Of a DNA stretch of 18,317 nucleotides, positions 6,831-14,298 are shown piece after piece. Source of the DNA: JASJCL01 sp050291585 (GTDB taxonomy: Bacteria; Desulfobacterota; Desulfobacteria; Desulfobacterales; Desulfosarcinaceae); contig JBNKKA010000083.1 in assembly GCA_050291585.1 (NCBI GenBank), forward strand, positions 1 to 18,317, written 5' to 3'. The notes beneath the pieces were generated by a model. It was not told the DNA's origin. It ran no database searches and was given only the letters and a program-made list of their open reading frames with translations. How positions within the stretch are numbered: position 1 is the first letter of the stretch; each line of letters opens with the position of its first letter. A program made the translations under genes and the position numbers.

Positions 6831-7856
6831 TTAGCTTAAAAAAGTCTTGTGCGGCAGGCTCTCCGTCCGGCCCGCCGGGGTGATGCGAATATAGTCCAGC
6901 TTTCTCTGAAGCTCGCGGATGGTCGCAGCCCCGCCGTAGGTGAGGCCAGAGCGCAGGCCGCCGATGATATCGGCGAGGATCTGGTCCTCATCCTCACGAT
7001 AGGCCACTTCGGTGCAGACGCCTTCGGCAGTCTTCCACTCCGCCATCCCGCCGTGATAATCCTCCTGAACCTCCCGGCTGGCCATGCCCCGATAGCTCTT
7101 GACCTTGTGAGTTCTGCCGCTTGGATCGGTTTTGATGATTACCGGCCCCGGAGTAGGGCGGGTGCCGGCCAACAGACTCCCCACCATGGCGAAATCCGCA
7201 CCGAAGGCGATCGCTTTGACAATATCTCCCGGTGTACGGATGCCGCCGTCGGCCACGATGCTGCGATCCACCCGGCAGCACTGCCGGATGGCCGTCAGGT
7301 TGGGCACCCCAAAGCCGGTCTTGATGCGCGTCGTGCACACCGACCCGCCGCCGATGCCCACCTTGATGATGTCGGCGCTACAAGAGGCCAGGTAGTCTGC
7401 GCCGGCGTAAGTTGCCACATTGCCGGCCATGATGCAGGCGTCTTTACCGATGAGATCGCGGATGCGTTTGAGGGTGCGTCCCACGTAGCGCGCATGGGCG
7501 TGGGCCACATCCACGCAGAAATGGTCCGCGCCGGCGTCTCTCAGGGCCTCGGCCCGCTCAATGTCCACATCGCCGCAACCGATGGAGACAAAGACAGGCG
7601 ACTCGCAGCTCTTGACCATCTTCACATTGTCCTCGATGGTCATGAAGCGATGCAGAACACCGATCCCGCCTTTGGAGGCGATATAGTCCGCCATCTGGCA
7701 TTCGGTGATGGTGTCCATGTTGGAGGTCATTACGGGCAGGCCGAGGGACAACTTGCCGCTCTTGTCGGTGATGGAGATATCGACGACTTTGCGCGATTCC
7801 CAGTGATTATAAGAGGGCACCAGTAAGACATCGTCATAGGTAATGGCTTCACTCAT
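6831..7856 (-). CDS. guaC: GMP reductase (CBS-less IMPDH/GMPR family enzyme)
   Basis: A 341-residue TIM-barrel enzyme of the IMP dehydrogenase/GMP reductase family. GMP reductase turns GMP into IMP and ammonia with NADPH, in purine salvage. The catalytic loop is GIGGGSVCTTR with C174 and T176; DGGIR at 203-207 and GGLRS at 299-303 bind nucleotide. GMP reductase is preferred over IMP dehydrogenase because the CBS pair is absent, the length suits GuaC (about 345), the C-terminal flap reads GGMAEWKTAEG with E278 at the position of the catalytic GuaC Glu, and the Arg-Tyr dyad of the dehydrogenase flap is not seen. The loop has G-G-G where both families usually have G-P-G. GGAG lies 13 bases before the ATG, rather far. 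Confidence 0.72.
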   Translation of the reverse strand: MSEAITYDDVLLVPSYNHWESRKVVDISITDKSGKLSLGLPVMTSNMDTITECQMADYIASKGGIGVLHRFMTIEDNVKMVKSCESPVFVSIGCGDVDIERAEALRDAGADHFCVDVAHAHARYVGRTLKRIRDLIGKDACIMAGNVATYAGADYLASCSADIIKVGIGGGSVCTTRIKTGFGVPNLTAIRQCCRVDRSIVADGGIRTPGDIVKAIAFGADFAMVGSLLAGTRPTPGPVIIKTDPSGRTHKVKSYRGMASREVQEDYHGGMAEWKTAEGVCTEVAYREDEDQILADIIGGLRSGLTYGGAATIRELQRKLDYIRITPAGRTESLPHKTFLS

Positions 7857-8067
7857 GGTCGCTTGGGTTCTCCTTGATCGGCAGTGGACTATCTGTTCGG
7901 TAAAGGAAATCTATCAGTTCAAAGAGGTAAATTGGCCATTTGGGCACTATGCGTCCTGTCACAGCTCTGCCCGTTTCGGTTGGCACGAGGACGTTAGACA
8001 CACTTACTCATGAACCCAATTAGGGTCCAGGTCAAGAGAAAGGGTAATCGAGGGGATCAGGCTGGGG

Positions 8068-8748
8068 CTAACTCTTGGGGCGCTGGCAGGGGCACCCGCC
8101 CACCAGGTCTGGGAACCCACTAGTCCCACCACCGGTCGACCTGTGCATCACTTCCAGGTCCAGGCGGTCGGGTTTTTGATTGGAGATAAGCATTCGCTGC
8201 TCCTTCATGAAACGATTGTGGGGGATGTAGCAGTGCAGTGCCAGACCGACGCGATCGTGCTGATGATGGACCACATCGCCGGCAACTTCAAGATATTCAC
8301 CATCGCTGAAACGGATACGTCCCAGGAGAGGGCCCGAGAGGGGTAAGCGGCCATCGTGGTGAAAACCCAGTCCCGATTCGGATAGATCGTAGATCACCAG
8401 CTCGTGTTCGAGGGGATGGTTGAAATTTGCCTCCTGAATCTCCAGAACTGGGCGTGACTCAGGGGGATAGATGATGCGATAGGCATCGCGCAGGTTGGAT
8501 GCGCGCGCCGTTTTTTCGGATGCTGTGTTAACCCTCATCTTGTACTGTTGGGCATGTTGATGTGACTGCCGTGCGACATATAGGAACTTGGCAATTTCAA
8601 AGCAACTGACCAGAGTGGTGATGGCTACCAGGACAAAATAGTAGATCCGTTGGTCGTCTGACAGCTTTGGAAAATATAGGCGCTTGGTCGCGACGATCAA
8701 GACGGTCAACAGGATCATCGCGATGGGGTTTAGCTGATGTCGTGTCAT
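8068..8748 (-). CDS. membrane-anchored PilZ-domain protein
   Basis: A 226-residue protein with two predicted membrane helices (about 8-22 and 35-53), a basic linker, and a cytoplasmic PilZ domain, the usual receptor for cyclic di-GMP. PilZ signs are Y90-R-I-I-Y-P-P-E-S-R99-P in the N-terminal loop and D121-L-S-E-S-G126 (D/NxSxxG), then strand-forming sequence to about 175. The canonical RxxxR is not exact: the arginines are R91 and R99, eight positions apart, so nucleotide binding is uncertain. The C-terminal 30 residues are glycine/proline-rich with a C-x-C. A weak GGAG lies 11 bases before the start. It stands alone on its strand; motility, adhesion or envelope control would be typical but is inferred only from the family. 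Confidence 0.78.
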   Translation of the reverse strand: MTRHQLNPIAMILLTVLIVATKRLYFPKLSDDQRIYYFVLVAITTLVSCFEIAKFLYVARQSHQHAQQYKMRVNTASEKTARASNLRDAYRIIYPPESRPVLEIQEANFNHPLEHELVIYDLSESGLGFHHDGRLPLSGPLLGRIRFSDGEYLEVAGDVVHHQHDRVGLALHCYIPHNRFMKEQRMLISNQKPDRLDLEVMHRSTGGGTSGFPDLVGGCPCQRPKS

Positions 8749-9018
8749 AGGCGCTATGGCTCCAGGAAAAACAGATAGCCCCGGATTCGAGGCCTCACTA
8801 CCTGAATCGGCCTCAGTGCCGGCAACTTTAGCATAATAAAACGAAAGGTTATCAATTGCTACCGCCTAAGACCGTGTGGGTTCCGCACCGATTGGCAAGT
8901 CGTGGGTGGCAGGACTGGCGGATTATCCGCTTGCCTTGCGCTAAATCATGAATAATGTTTCAATGTTTTCAATAGAGGCGGACGGGATATTTCCCGAGAT
9001 TGTAGAGGAAAAAGGAAG

Positions 9019-9885
9019 ATGGAACAAAAAGATTATTATCAGGACCTTGGTGTCCAAAAAAGTGCAACCCAAAAGGAAATCAAGGAAGCTTATCGCAAAA
9101 TGGCCCTGCGCTATCATCCCGATCGCAATACTGACAGTCAGGTGAGCGCCGATCGCATGAAGGGTTTGAACGAGGCCTACGCAGTCCTCTCCGATCCCGC
9201 AAAGCGTCGGGAGTACGATCTGCTCTGCGATCAGTTGGGTGCCTCTGCCCAGGAGCAATTTCGCCAAACCTATTCAGACCAGGAGATATTTAGCGGCTCC
9301 GATGTGCAGCAGATATTCGAAGAGGTGGCCCGCTCTTTCGGTTTGCGTGGTTTTGATGAGATTTTCAAGGATATCAATGGTTCGAGCCGGGGTGGCTTTC
9401 AATTTCAGCGCAAGGGCTTCAAAGGGCGCGGTTTCGCTTTTCAAGCTCGTTTCGGACAGGCGGGGCACCGCTATGGAAGACGCTACGGCATGGGAGGGGG
9501 ATCTGGTCGACGGGGTCGGCTGGGGCCGACCGCCTTCAACTCCATCGGACTCGATCCCAGCCGCTTGATTGAATTCGTCCGTCGCTATGTGGGCGCCATG
9601 CGTCCCACCAAAAATGGTAGCCATCAGCACGATACCATCGCCCTGACTCCGGAACTGGCCCATTCAGGTGGTCCATACGCCTATCTTGCGCGCCACAGCA
9701 AAAAGAAGCTGGTGGTCAAAATTCCTCCCAACGTGCGCGCTGGTCAGATGATCCGCCTGGCTGGCATGGGGCAGGGGGGGAAAAATGGCGGCCGCAGCGG
9801 TGACCTCTATCTCCAGGTGCGGATAAAAACCTCACTTCGGGATAAACTCAAGACCGGGCTGACGCGCCTGATCGGGCGACCATGA
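9019..9885 (+). CDS. DnaJ-like (CbpA-type) J-domain co-chaperone
   Basis: A 288-residue Hsp40-type co-chaperone expected to stimulate the ATPase of DnaK. The J domain occupies about 4-70, with the H33-P-D35 tripeptide and AYAVLSDPAKRREYD. A long linker (about 75-190) is rich in Gly, Phe and Arg (for example GRRYGMGGGSGRRGR). A short C-terminal client-binding segment follows (about 225-275: VVKIPPNVRAGQMIRLAGMG and GDLYLQV). There is no cysteine zinc-finger domain, so it resembles CbpA/type-II proteins rather than DnaJ itself, and only one C-terminal beta domain seems present. AAGGAAG immediately precedes the ATG. The hibernation factor follows on the same strand but has its own promoter. Heat or stationary-phase control is plausible but not shown. 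Confidence 0.88.
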   Translation: MEQKDYYQDLGVQKSATQKEIKEAYRKMALRYHPDRNTDSQVSADRMKGLNEAYAVLSDPAKRREYDLLCDQLGASAQEQFRQTYSDQEIFSGSDVQQIFEEVARSFGLRGFDEIFKDINGSSRGGFQFQRKGFKGRGFAFQARFGQAGHRYGRRYGMGGGSGRRGRLGPTAFNSIGLDPSRLIEFVRRYVGAMRPTKNGSHQHDTIALTPELAHSGGPYAYLARHSKKKLVVKIPPNVRAGQMIRLAGMGQGGKNGGRSGDLYLQVRIKTSLRDKLKTGLTRLIGRP

Positions 9886-9920
9886 ACAAGTTAAGATACG
9901 TTTTGTACGCAATGCTTTGC

Positions 9921-9950
9921 TTGACAATCCGAAGACAGTGACTTTATTTA
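9921..9950 (+). promoter_or_regulatory. likely sigma70 promoter of hpf
   Basis: A perfect -35 TTGACA (9921-9926), then an 18-base spacer and TATTTA (9945-9950) in an A+T-rich run. It would give a leader of about 145 bases before the hpf start. Confidence 0.5.
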
Positions 9951-10100
9951 ATAAATAGGGGTTCCAGCATGCCATTTAGGTGTTGCCAATTTACCTATCC
10001 GGCATCAGACGGCCGGGTCCGACCGATACTGTCAGACTCGCAGCCGTTCCTTAAAACGGGGTGGAGAAGGCCATCCCATTTAATATCAGGAGGTTATTAT

Positions 10101-10394
10101 ATGCAGCTATCGGTTACTTTTAAAAATCTGGACTCGTCGGATTTTTACAAACGCTACCTCCAAGAAAAATTGGATCGCTTAGACAAATACCTTTACCATA
10201 CCGGTACTGCGGAAGTTGTCCTGCGGTCTGAGAAGCTACGGCGCATTGCTGAGATCAGCCTCAGCGGCGACAAGTTGGGTATCCATGCCAAGGAGGAACA
10301 TACCGATATGCAAGCGGCCATAGACCTCGTTCTGGATAAAGTTAAAAAACAGATGGTCAGGGGCAAGGAGAAGCTCCAACGTCATCGTGCCTAA
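10101..10394 (+). CDS. hpf: ribosome hibernation promoting factor, short form
   Basis: A 97-residue HPF/RaiA-family protein that binds the 30S decoding centre of resting ribosomes and promotes their inactive dimer or monomer state. The pattern is beta-alpha-beta-beta-beta-alpha: MQLSVTFKNLD, helix DFYKRYLQEKLDRLDKYL, strands around TAEVVLRSEK, RRIAEISLSG and KLGIHAKEEH, and the D-M-Q-A-A-I-D helix with a basic C-terminus. It lacks the dimerisation domain of long HPF. The start at 10101 is fixed by a perfect AGGAGG seven bases upstream; the frame stays open back to 9969, but that part looks like leader. It is followed by a strong intrinsic terminator, so it is a single-gene unit. The usual rpoN/ptsN neighbours are absent. 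Confidence 0.9.
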   Translation: MQLSVTFKNLDSSDFYKRYLQEKLDRLDKYLYHTGTAEVVLRSEKLRRIAEISLSGDKLGIHAKEEHTDMQAAIDLVLDKVKKQMVRGKEKLQRHRA

Positions 10395-10435
10395 ACCCGC
10401 TCTCTCGACCTCACCACCTTCGCTCTGAAAGATCT

Positions 10436-10475
10436 GCCCGCTGGACGCACCTTGCCGCGTCCAGCGGGCTTTTTT
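10436..10475 (+). terminator. intrinsic terminator of hpf
   Basis: GCCCGCTGGACGC (10436-10448), an 8-base loop, and the perfect complement GCGTCCAGCGGGC (10457-10469), followed at once by TTTTTTG: a textbook rho-independent terminator 40 bases past the stop. Confidence 0.92.
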
Positions 10476-10621
10476 GTTTTGGGATACCCCGACCTCGGGG
10501 CACGAAATCTGCATCCATCTCCCATATTTTATTCCAATAATTGACCCTGCGGCGATCCGGCGATGACTACCGGGTGCCGTGGTAATTGAACGAGAACTCA
10601 ATTCTGTGGATGGAGATGCGC

Positions 10622-11044
10622 ATGGAGATTCGTTTCGAAGACCCCCAGACCACTGACTTCGACCCAGAGCTTTACGTCAAAATTTTGATCGCCATCGCCA
10701 AGGCAGATCCCAACAACGGCAGGCCGGAGTTTGCCTTCATCTGCCGCCAGGCACTTGCCCTTGAAGTGGATTTTGCCCACTGGGCCAAACGCATCGACAA
10801 GAGCTTCGCCATCGAGGCCGCCCAGGTATCGCGGGCCACCGCCCTGGCGGTCCTCAGGGATTGTATCCTTCTGGCCTCCATGGATCGCAATTTTACCCTC
10901 GCCGAAAAAGAGCGCGTTTACACTTACGCCGCCAAGCTGGATGTGCCGCGTTCCGACCTCGACCGTCTCGAACGCTGGGTGGCAGACTGCCGCGAACTGG
11001 AAGCCCAGTGGAACGCACTGGTTCAATCCGATGGCTTGCCTTAA
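10622..11044 (+). CDS. TerB-like helical protein
   Basis: A 140-residue acidic, helical protein. The central part (VLRDCILLASMDRNFTLAEK and then ERVYTYAAKLDV, followed by a segment ending LERWV) matches the TerB/DjlA-N type fold: a hydrophobic helix, D-x-x-x-x-x-x-E, then a helix ending in a tryptophan. TerB proteins are linked to tellurite and stress phenotypes, but the fold is found in many contexts and the role here is unknown. No signal peptide or membrane helix. The start at 10622 was chosen because GGAG lies 6 bases upstream; ATGs at 10610 and 10616 and a TTG at 10586 are in frame. The antiporter follows 98 bases later on the same strand and may belong to the same transcript. Confidence 0.6.
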   Translation: MEIRFEDPQTTDFDPELYVKILIAIAKADPNNGRPEFAFICRQALALEVDFAHWAKRIDKSFAIEAAQVSRATALAVLRDCILLASMDRNFTLAEKERVYTYAAKLDVPRSDLDRLERWVADCRELEAQWNALVQSDGLP

Positions 11045-11142
11045 AGACTGCGTGTTTTCCAGACTTCGTGCTGTGATAACCCTGGCCCGTTGATGACGGA
11101 CCAGGTCTCAACTGCCCTCAGCAACCTCATCTGCGAGCTCGC

Positions 11143-12180
11143 ATGTCAACCGATGCACTTCTAAACCATATCCAGCCGTTGCTGAACCAGCTTAAGGCAA
11201 TCGCCAGCGGTCCATATGGGGCCCCGCTGGCGCTGGCCCTCTTTATCGGTGCCAGTATCCTGCTGCTCTGGCGTCTGGAAGCGCTCCAGCGCCAGGGGCT
11301 CGAGGGTACCGCTCTGGGTACCCTTGTCATGCCGTATTGCTCGGGGCTGCCCAACCTGATCTTCGCCGTGGTGATGATCGGGACCCCACAAGGGGGTGTT
11401 GTGGTTCTGGAGAACTGTCTAGTCAACAATGTCACTAACATGACCCTGCTTTTAGGGCTACCGGCCCTCATTTGGCCCCTGGAGATTCTTGCTGGACGCA
11501 CCACGCGGGGCAAACGCCGTAAGGCTAGCGTTGCCCAACGCATCAACCGGCTCTCACTGCTCCTTACCTTGGCGGCCGCCCTTTTTTTTGCCGGTAGCCT
11601 CTGGGCCCTGGGCCAGGATGGCAAGCTCAATTTCGGGGATGGCGTCATGTTGGTGGGAATTTTTCTCTTTTGGCAGGTGTTTCATCTCTACGACATCAGC
11701 AAAACCAATTTGCGTCAACGGCGCACTTTTACCTGGCGCATGGGGGCTGACCTCGCCCTGATCCTCCTGGCCGGCTATGGGATTTACCTCAGCATCGACA
11801 CCCTGGTCGCCTGGGTATTGCAACAGGACAGCCACCCCTGGCTGAACATGACCACCCTCGGCTGGGTGAGTGGATTTCTCATGGTGCTGCCCAATGCCCT
11901 TCTGGCTTTTTACTACGCCTACACCCATCGGGCGGATGTGGTTTACAGCTCTCAGGTGGGCGACGGCCACATCTGCGTCCCCATGTGTCTGGGGATCTAC
12001 GCCCTTTTTCAGAGCGTGATCGTTCCCGTCACCACCCATTTGGGCGTGCTGATCCTGCTGGGTGCCATCGGAATTCATCTTGTGGTGGTGGGGTTCATGG
12101 GGCGTCTGGCGCGTCCCCTGGGCGCAGCTCTGGTGGCCGCCTATGGGATTTTCCTCTACCAGGGCCTGATAGGCGGCTGA
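11143..12180 (+). CDS. divergent CaCA-type (sodium/calcium exchanger-like) membrane protein
   Basis: A 345-residue integral membrane protein with about ten hydrophobic segments in two halves separated by a charged loop (118-132), as in Ca2+/cation antiporters. Each half has an alpha-repeat-like stretch: S67-G-L-P-N71 followed by LENCLVNNVTNMTLLLG (89-105), and V248-L-P-N251 followed by SSQVGDGHICVPMCLGIYA (269-287). In known exchangers these positions read T-S-L-P-E and G-S-N-I-x-N, where the Glu binds the cation. Here both Glu are Asn and the second GSNI motif is replaced, so transport specificity or activity is doubtful. No clear ribosome-binding site. It follows the TerB-like gene and converges with the regulator gene downstream. 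The fold call is moderately sure; the substrate is unknown. Confidence 0.68.
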   Translation: MSTDALLNHIQPLLNQLKAIASGPYGAPLALALFIGASILLLWRLEALQRQGLEGTALGTLVMPYCSGLPNLIFAVVMIGTPQGGVVVLENCLVNNVTNMTLLLGLPALIWPLEILAGRTTRGKRRKASVAQRINRLSLLLTLAAALFFAGSLWALGQDGKLNFGDGVMLVGIFLFWQVFHLYDISKTNLRQRRTFTWRMGADLALILLAGYGIYLSIDTLVAWVLQQDSHPWLNMTTLGWVSGFLMVLPNALLAFYYAYTHRADVVYSSQVGDGHICVPMCLGIYALFQSVIVPVTTHLGVLILLGAIGIHLVVVGFMGRLARPLGAALVAAYGIFLYQGLIGG

Positions 12181-12206
12181 ATGCAGTCCATGCAGGTGCT
12201 GAATCT

Positions 12207-12599
12207 CTATGAACGAATAAGGTGTCTCAGATCGGGCAGATCGAGGCTCTCGGCCTTCACCTTCCACGAACCGTCTTCGGCTTGCTCACCCAGAAGACGG
12301 CCGCTTTTTAAAAAGTTTCGTACGCCGAACTCGGTGAGGTAGGTTAGGGCGCTGAACTCCGGAACACTATAGGTTCGGTGTGGCGTACCGGCCTTTTGTT
12401 CCGGCTTTGGCGTGCTGTTCTGGGGCGTATTCGGTGGTGTCGACGTAAGCGCCAACTCGCTCTCGGGAATGTACCAGCGGCGGTTTTTTTTGGTGCCGGT
12501 CAATTTTCCATTGCGCAGCCATTTTTGCAATGTGGACGTTGGTATGCCGCTACGCTTCGAGAACGCCTTGGTGGACAATAGTGCATCCGTTGAGGTCAT
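12207..12599 (-). CDS. small regulator with two excisionase/MerR-like HTH units
   Basis: A 130-residue probable DNA-binding protein. Residues about 5-50 read LLSTKAFSKRSGIPTSTLQK and then WLRNGKLTG with RRWYIPESELA, the winged-helix pattern of excisionase/helix-turn-helix family 17 proteins. After a Pro/Thr-rich linker, a second similar unit follows (YSVPEFSALTYLTEFGVRNF, then LKSGRLLGEQAEDGSWKVKA). The start at 12599 has AAGGAG seven bases upstream; the frame continues to 12860, but that extension lacks family features and crosses a palindrome and a -10-like element. No integrase or phage gene is nearby, so a regulatory rather than recombination role is likely. It converges with the antiporter gene, 26 bases between stops. 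Confidence 0.68.
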   Translation of the reverse strand: MTSTDALLSTKAFSKRSGIPTSTLQKWLRNGKLTGTKKNRRWYIPESELALTSTPPNTPQNSTPKPEQKAGTPHRTYSVPEFSALTYLTEFGVRNFLKSGRLLGEQAEDGSWKVKAESLDLPDLRHLIRS

Positions 12600-13065
12600 G
12601 GGGGCTGCTCCTTTTCCTAAGACAATTTCATTTTGGGCGGCGGACAGCTTTTTTACAGGTCGCGGTCTGCTTTGCACTTTAGGCCTGATAATACGGCCGG
12701 CCGTTCGGGGCAGTAGTGCCGAATAGCGCTCAATGAGGAACTGGAAGCTAGGTGGACAAAAGCGATTTACGACGATTCTTTTAGCATCAAAGGGTAAAGC
12801 ATTGCAAATGCCCGCCCACCGAGGTGCATCAGATATCAATACAGGCGGTCGTTGGACCATGTATGGCCCATTTCAGCGCAACCTTATGTTCTGCTTTGTG
12901 GGGTTAATTGACAGGTCTGCTCGGCGCCGTTACCTTGATAGAGCTTCAAGCCGTTCGTATTCAGGCCTGTGCCAACCTTTCTCTCAGAATCATTTGCTTA
13001 AACCTTGCGTGGTATGAGCGGCACCACCTAATATCTAACAACGCTGTTTCCCAGTGGAGGTTTCT
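12600..13065. other. intergenic region between divergent regulator and qor genes
   Basis: No credible gene. It contains the palindrome and -10-like TATTAT upstream of the regulator (listed separately) and, on the plus strand, TTGACA at 12908-12913 with a weak TACCTT 17 bases on (12931-12936), which could serve the oxidoreductase. The rest shows no repeat or RNA that I recognise. Confidence 0.55.
12688..12704 (-). promoter_or_regulatory. 12-base palindrome abutting a -10 element
   Basis: ACGGCCGGCCGT (12693-12704) is a perfect palindrome. Read on the minus strand it runs directly into TATTAT (12693-12688), about 90 bases before the start of the regulator gene. The position would suit an operator of a MerR-like regulator, but no good -35 box is seen. 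Confidence 0.4.
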
Positions 13066-14043
13066 ATGGACAAAGCGATTCGTATCCACGCCACCGGTGG
13101 CCCGCAACAATTGGTCTGGGAATCCGTCGATCCGGGCCAACCCGGGTCGGGAGAAGCCCTTATCCGCCATGAGGCGATTGGGCTCAACTTCATTGATGTT
13201 TACCATCGTACCGGCCTTTACCCCCTTCCTGAGCTGCCGGCTGTTCTTGGGCTGGAAGGGGCTGGCGTGGTGGAGGCGTTGGCGGACGATGTGGACGATC
13301 TGGCGGTGGGAGATCGGGTCGCTTATGCCGGTGCGCCAGTGGGTGCTTACTGCCAGCGGCGCTGCATCCCCGCCCATCGCCTGGTCAAGTTGCCCGATGC
13401 CATCGACAGCGTTCGGGCGGCGGCCATGATGCTCAAGGGGATGACGGCCCGCTACCTGCTCTTCGGCTGCTATGGGGTCAAGCCTGGCGATACCATCCTC
13501 ATCCATGCGGCCGCTGGGGGCGTGGGCTCCATGGTCTGTCAATGGGCCAAGCATCTGGGGGCCACCGTCATCGGCACCGTGGGCTCAGCCGAAAAAGCAG
13601 AACTGGCTGCAGCCGCCGGATGTGATCATCCCATCGAATATACCCGCGAAGATTTTACCCAGCGCGTCATGGAGATCACCACTGGCCGAGGGGTTGCAGT
13701 GGTTTACGATTCCGTCGGGCAGGCTACTTTCGACGGCTCTTTGGCCTGTCTGCGTCCTATAGGAACCCTGGTCTCCTTCGGACAGTCAAGCGGCAGTGTG
13801 CCTCCCGTTGACCTGGGCCGTTTGGCAGCCCAGGGCTCGGTTTTTCTCACCCGGCCCTCTCTGCTCACCTACACCGCTGCCAGGTCCGACCTCCTCAACC
13901 ATGCCCGCGACCTGTTTCAAGTGGTTGCCAATGGCGTCGTGGATGTGAAGGTCAACCGCACCTATCCCCTGGCGGAGGCCGCCCAGGCCCATACAGATCT
14001 CGAGGCGCGCAGAACCACCGGGGCTACGGTGCTACTGCCATGA
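13066..14043 (+). CDS. qor: NADPH:quinone oxidoreductase, zeta-crystallin type
   Basis: A 325-residue zinc-independent medium-chain dehydrogenase/reductase. The N-terminal domain has GLNFIDVYHRTGLY at 39-52 and LGLEGAGVVE at 61-70; the nucleotide-binding domain has AAAGGVGS at 148-155, then QWAKHLGATVIGTVGSAEK, and the family's EYTREDF segment. The zinc-ligand cysteines of alcohol dehydrogenases are missing, as expected. Family members reduce quinones with one electron from NADPH in the cytoplasm; the real substrate may be another enone or quinone. GGAGG lies 7 bases before the ATG at 13066; an ATG at 13054 is less likely. It is a single gene followed by a terminator-like hairpin. Confidence 0.92.
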   Translation: MDKAIRIHATGGPQQLVWESVDPGQPGSGEALIRHEAIGLNFIDVYHRTGLYPLPELPAVLGLEGAGVVEALADDVDDLAVGDRVAYAGAPVGAYCQRRCIPAHRLVKLPDAIDSVRAAAMMLKGMTARYLLFGCYGVKPGDTILIHAAAGGVGSMVCQWAKHLGATVIGTVGSAEKAELAAAAGCDHPIEYTREDFTQRVMEITTGRGVAVVYDSVGQATFDGSLACLRPIGTLVSFGQSSGSVPPVDLGRLAAQGSVFLTRPSLLTYTAARSDLLNHARDLFQVVANGVVDVKVNRTYPLAEAAQAHTDLEARRTTGATVLLP

Positions 14044-14074
14044 AAGGGTAGGTCGGCGCTGTTTTAGGTACATA

Positions 14075-14271
14075 AAAAAGCGGGTCGCCGCTATTGCGAC
14101 GACCCGCTGAACAATTTTCATCTGCCTGCCAAATCACCGGCTGCGGCGGGGCTTGTGAGGCGATCCGGCCGACATTGCGTTTACCCCACACAGTGGGGCA
14201 CACCACTAAGGTGGGTAGATTTGGGGGGAAACCCACGCGGGAGTTTCCACAATGAGGATCGCAGCCTTCTA
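14075..14271 (-). ncRNA. candidate structured RNA ending in an intrinsic terminator
   Basis: A nested set of complementary segments: GGCTGC (14139-14144) with GCAGCC (14261-14266), GATCC (14162-14166) with GGATC (14256-14260), and CATTG (14173-14177) with CAATG (14250-14254), enclosing three local hairpins: CCCCAC/GTGGGG (14184-14198), CCAC/GTGG (14203-14214) and GGAAA-CCC/GGG-TTTCC (14227-14248). On the minus strand a TATTAT lies at 14283-14278 and the terminator at 14079 would end a transcript of about 195 bases. The pairing also holds for the plus strand, where it would be the leader of the MBL gene. I do not recognise an Rfam family. Confidence 0.35.
14079..14108. terminator. terminator-like hairpin, U-tract on the minus strand
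   Basis: AGCGGGTCG (14079-14087) pairs with CGACCCGCT (14100-14108). On the plus strand it ends the qor unit but is followed only by GAACAATTTTC. On the minus strand the stem is followed directly by TTTTTTATG, so the better terminator faces left, where no protein gene ends. Confidence 0.7.
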
Positions 14272-14298
14272 AAGTAGATAATAATCACCCACGGGCCG

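Noticed and set aside
6849..7826. 325-codon plus-strand frame opposite guaC
   Set aside because: It is an antisense shadow with no recognisable domain; guaC motifs cover the whole minus strand.
11554..12267. 237-codon minus-strand frame opposite the antiporter
   Set aside because: The composition (His/Gln/Gly-rich) is that of an antisense shadow of a hydrophobic protein.
12600..12860. N-terminal extension of the excisionase-like gene to 12860
   Set aside because: An ideal AAGGAG stands before 12599, and the extension lacks family features and crosses a palindrome and a -10-like element.
14109..14280. Known riboswitch or 6S/SRP RNA
   Set aside because: The consensus cores of SAM, cobalamin, cyclic di-GMP, fluoride, 4.5S and 6S RNAs were looked for by eye and not found; only an unassigned structure remains.
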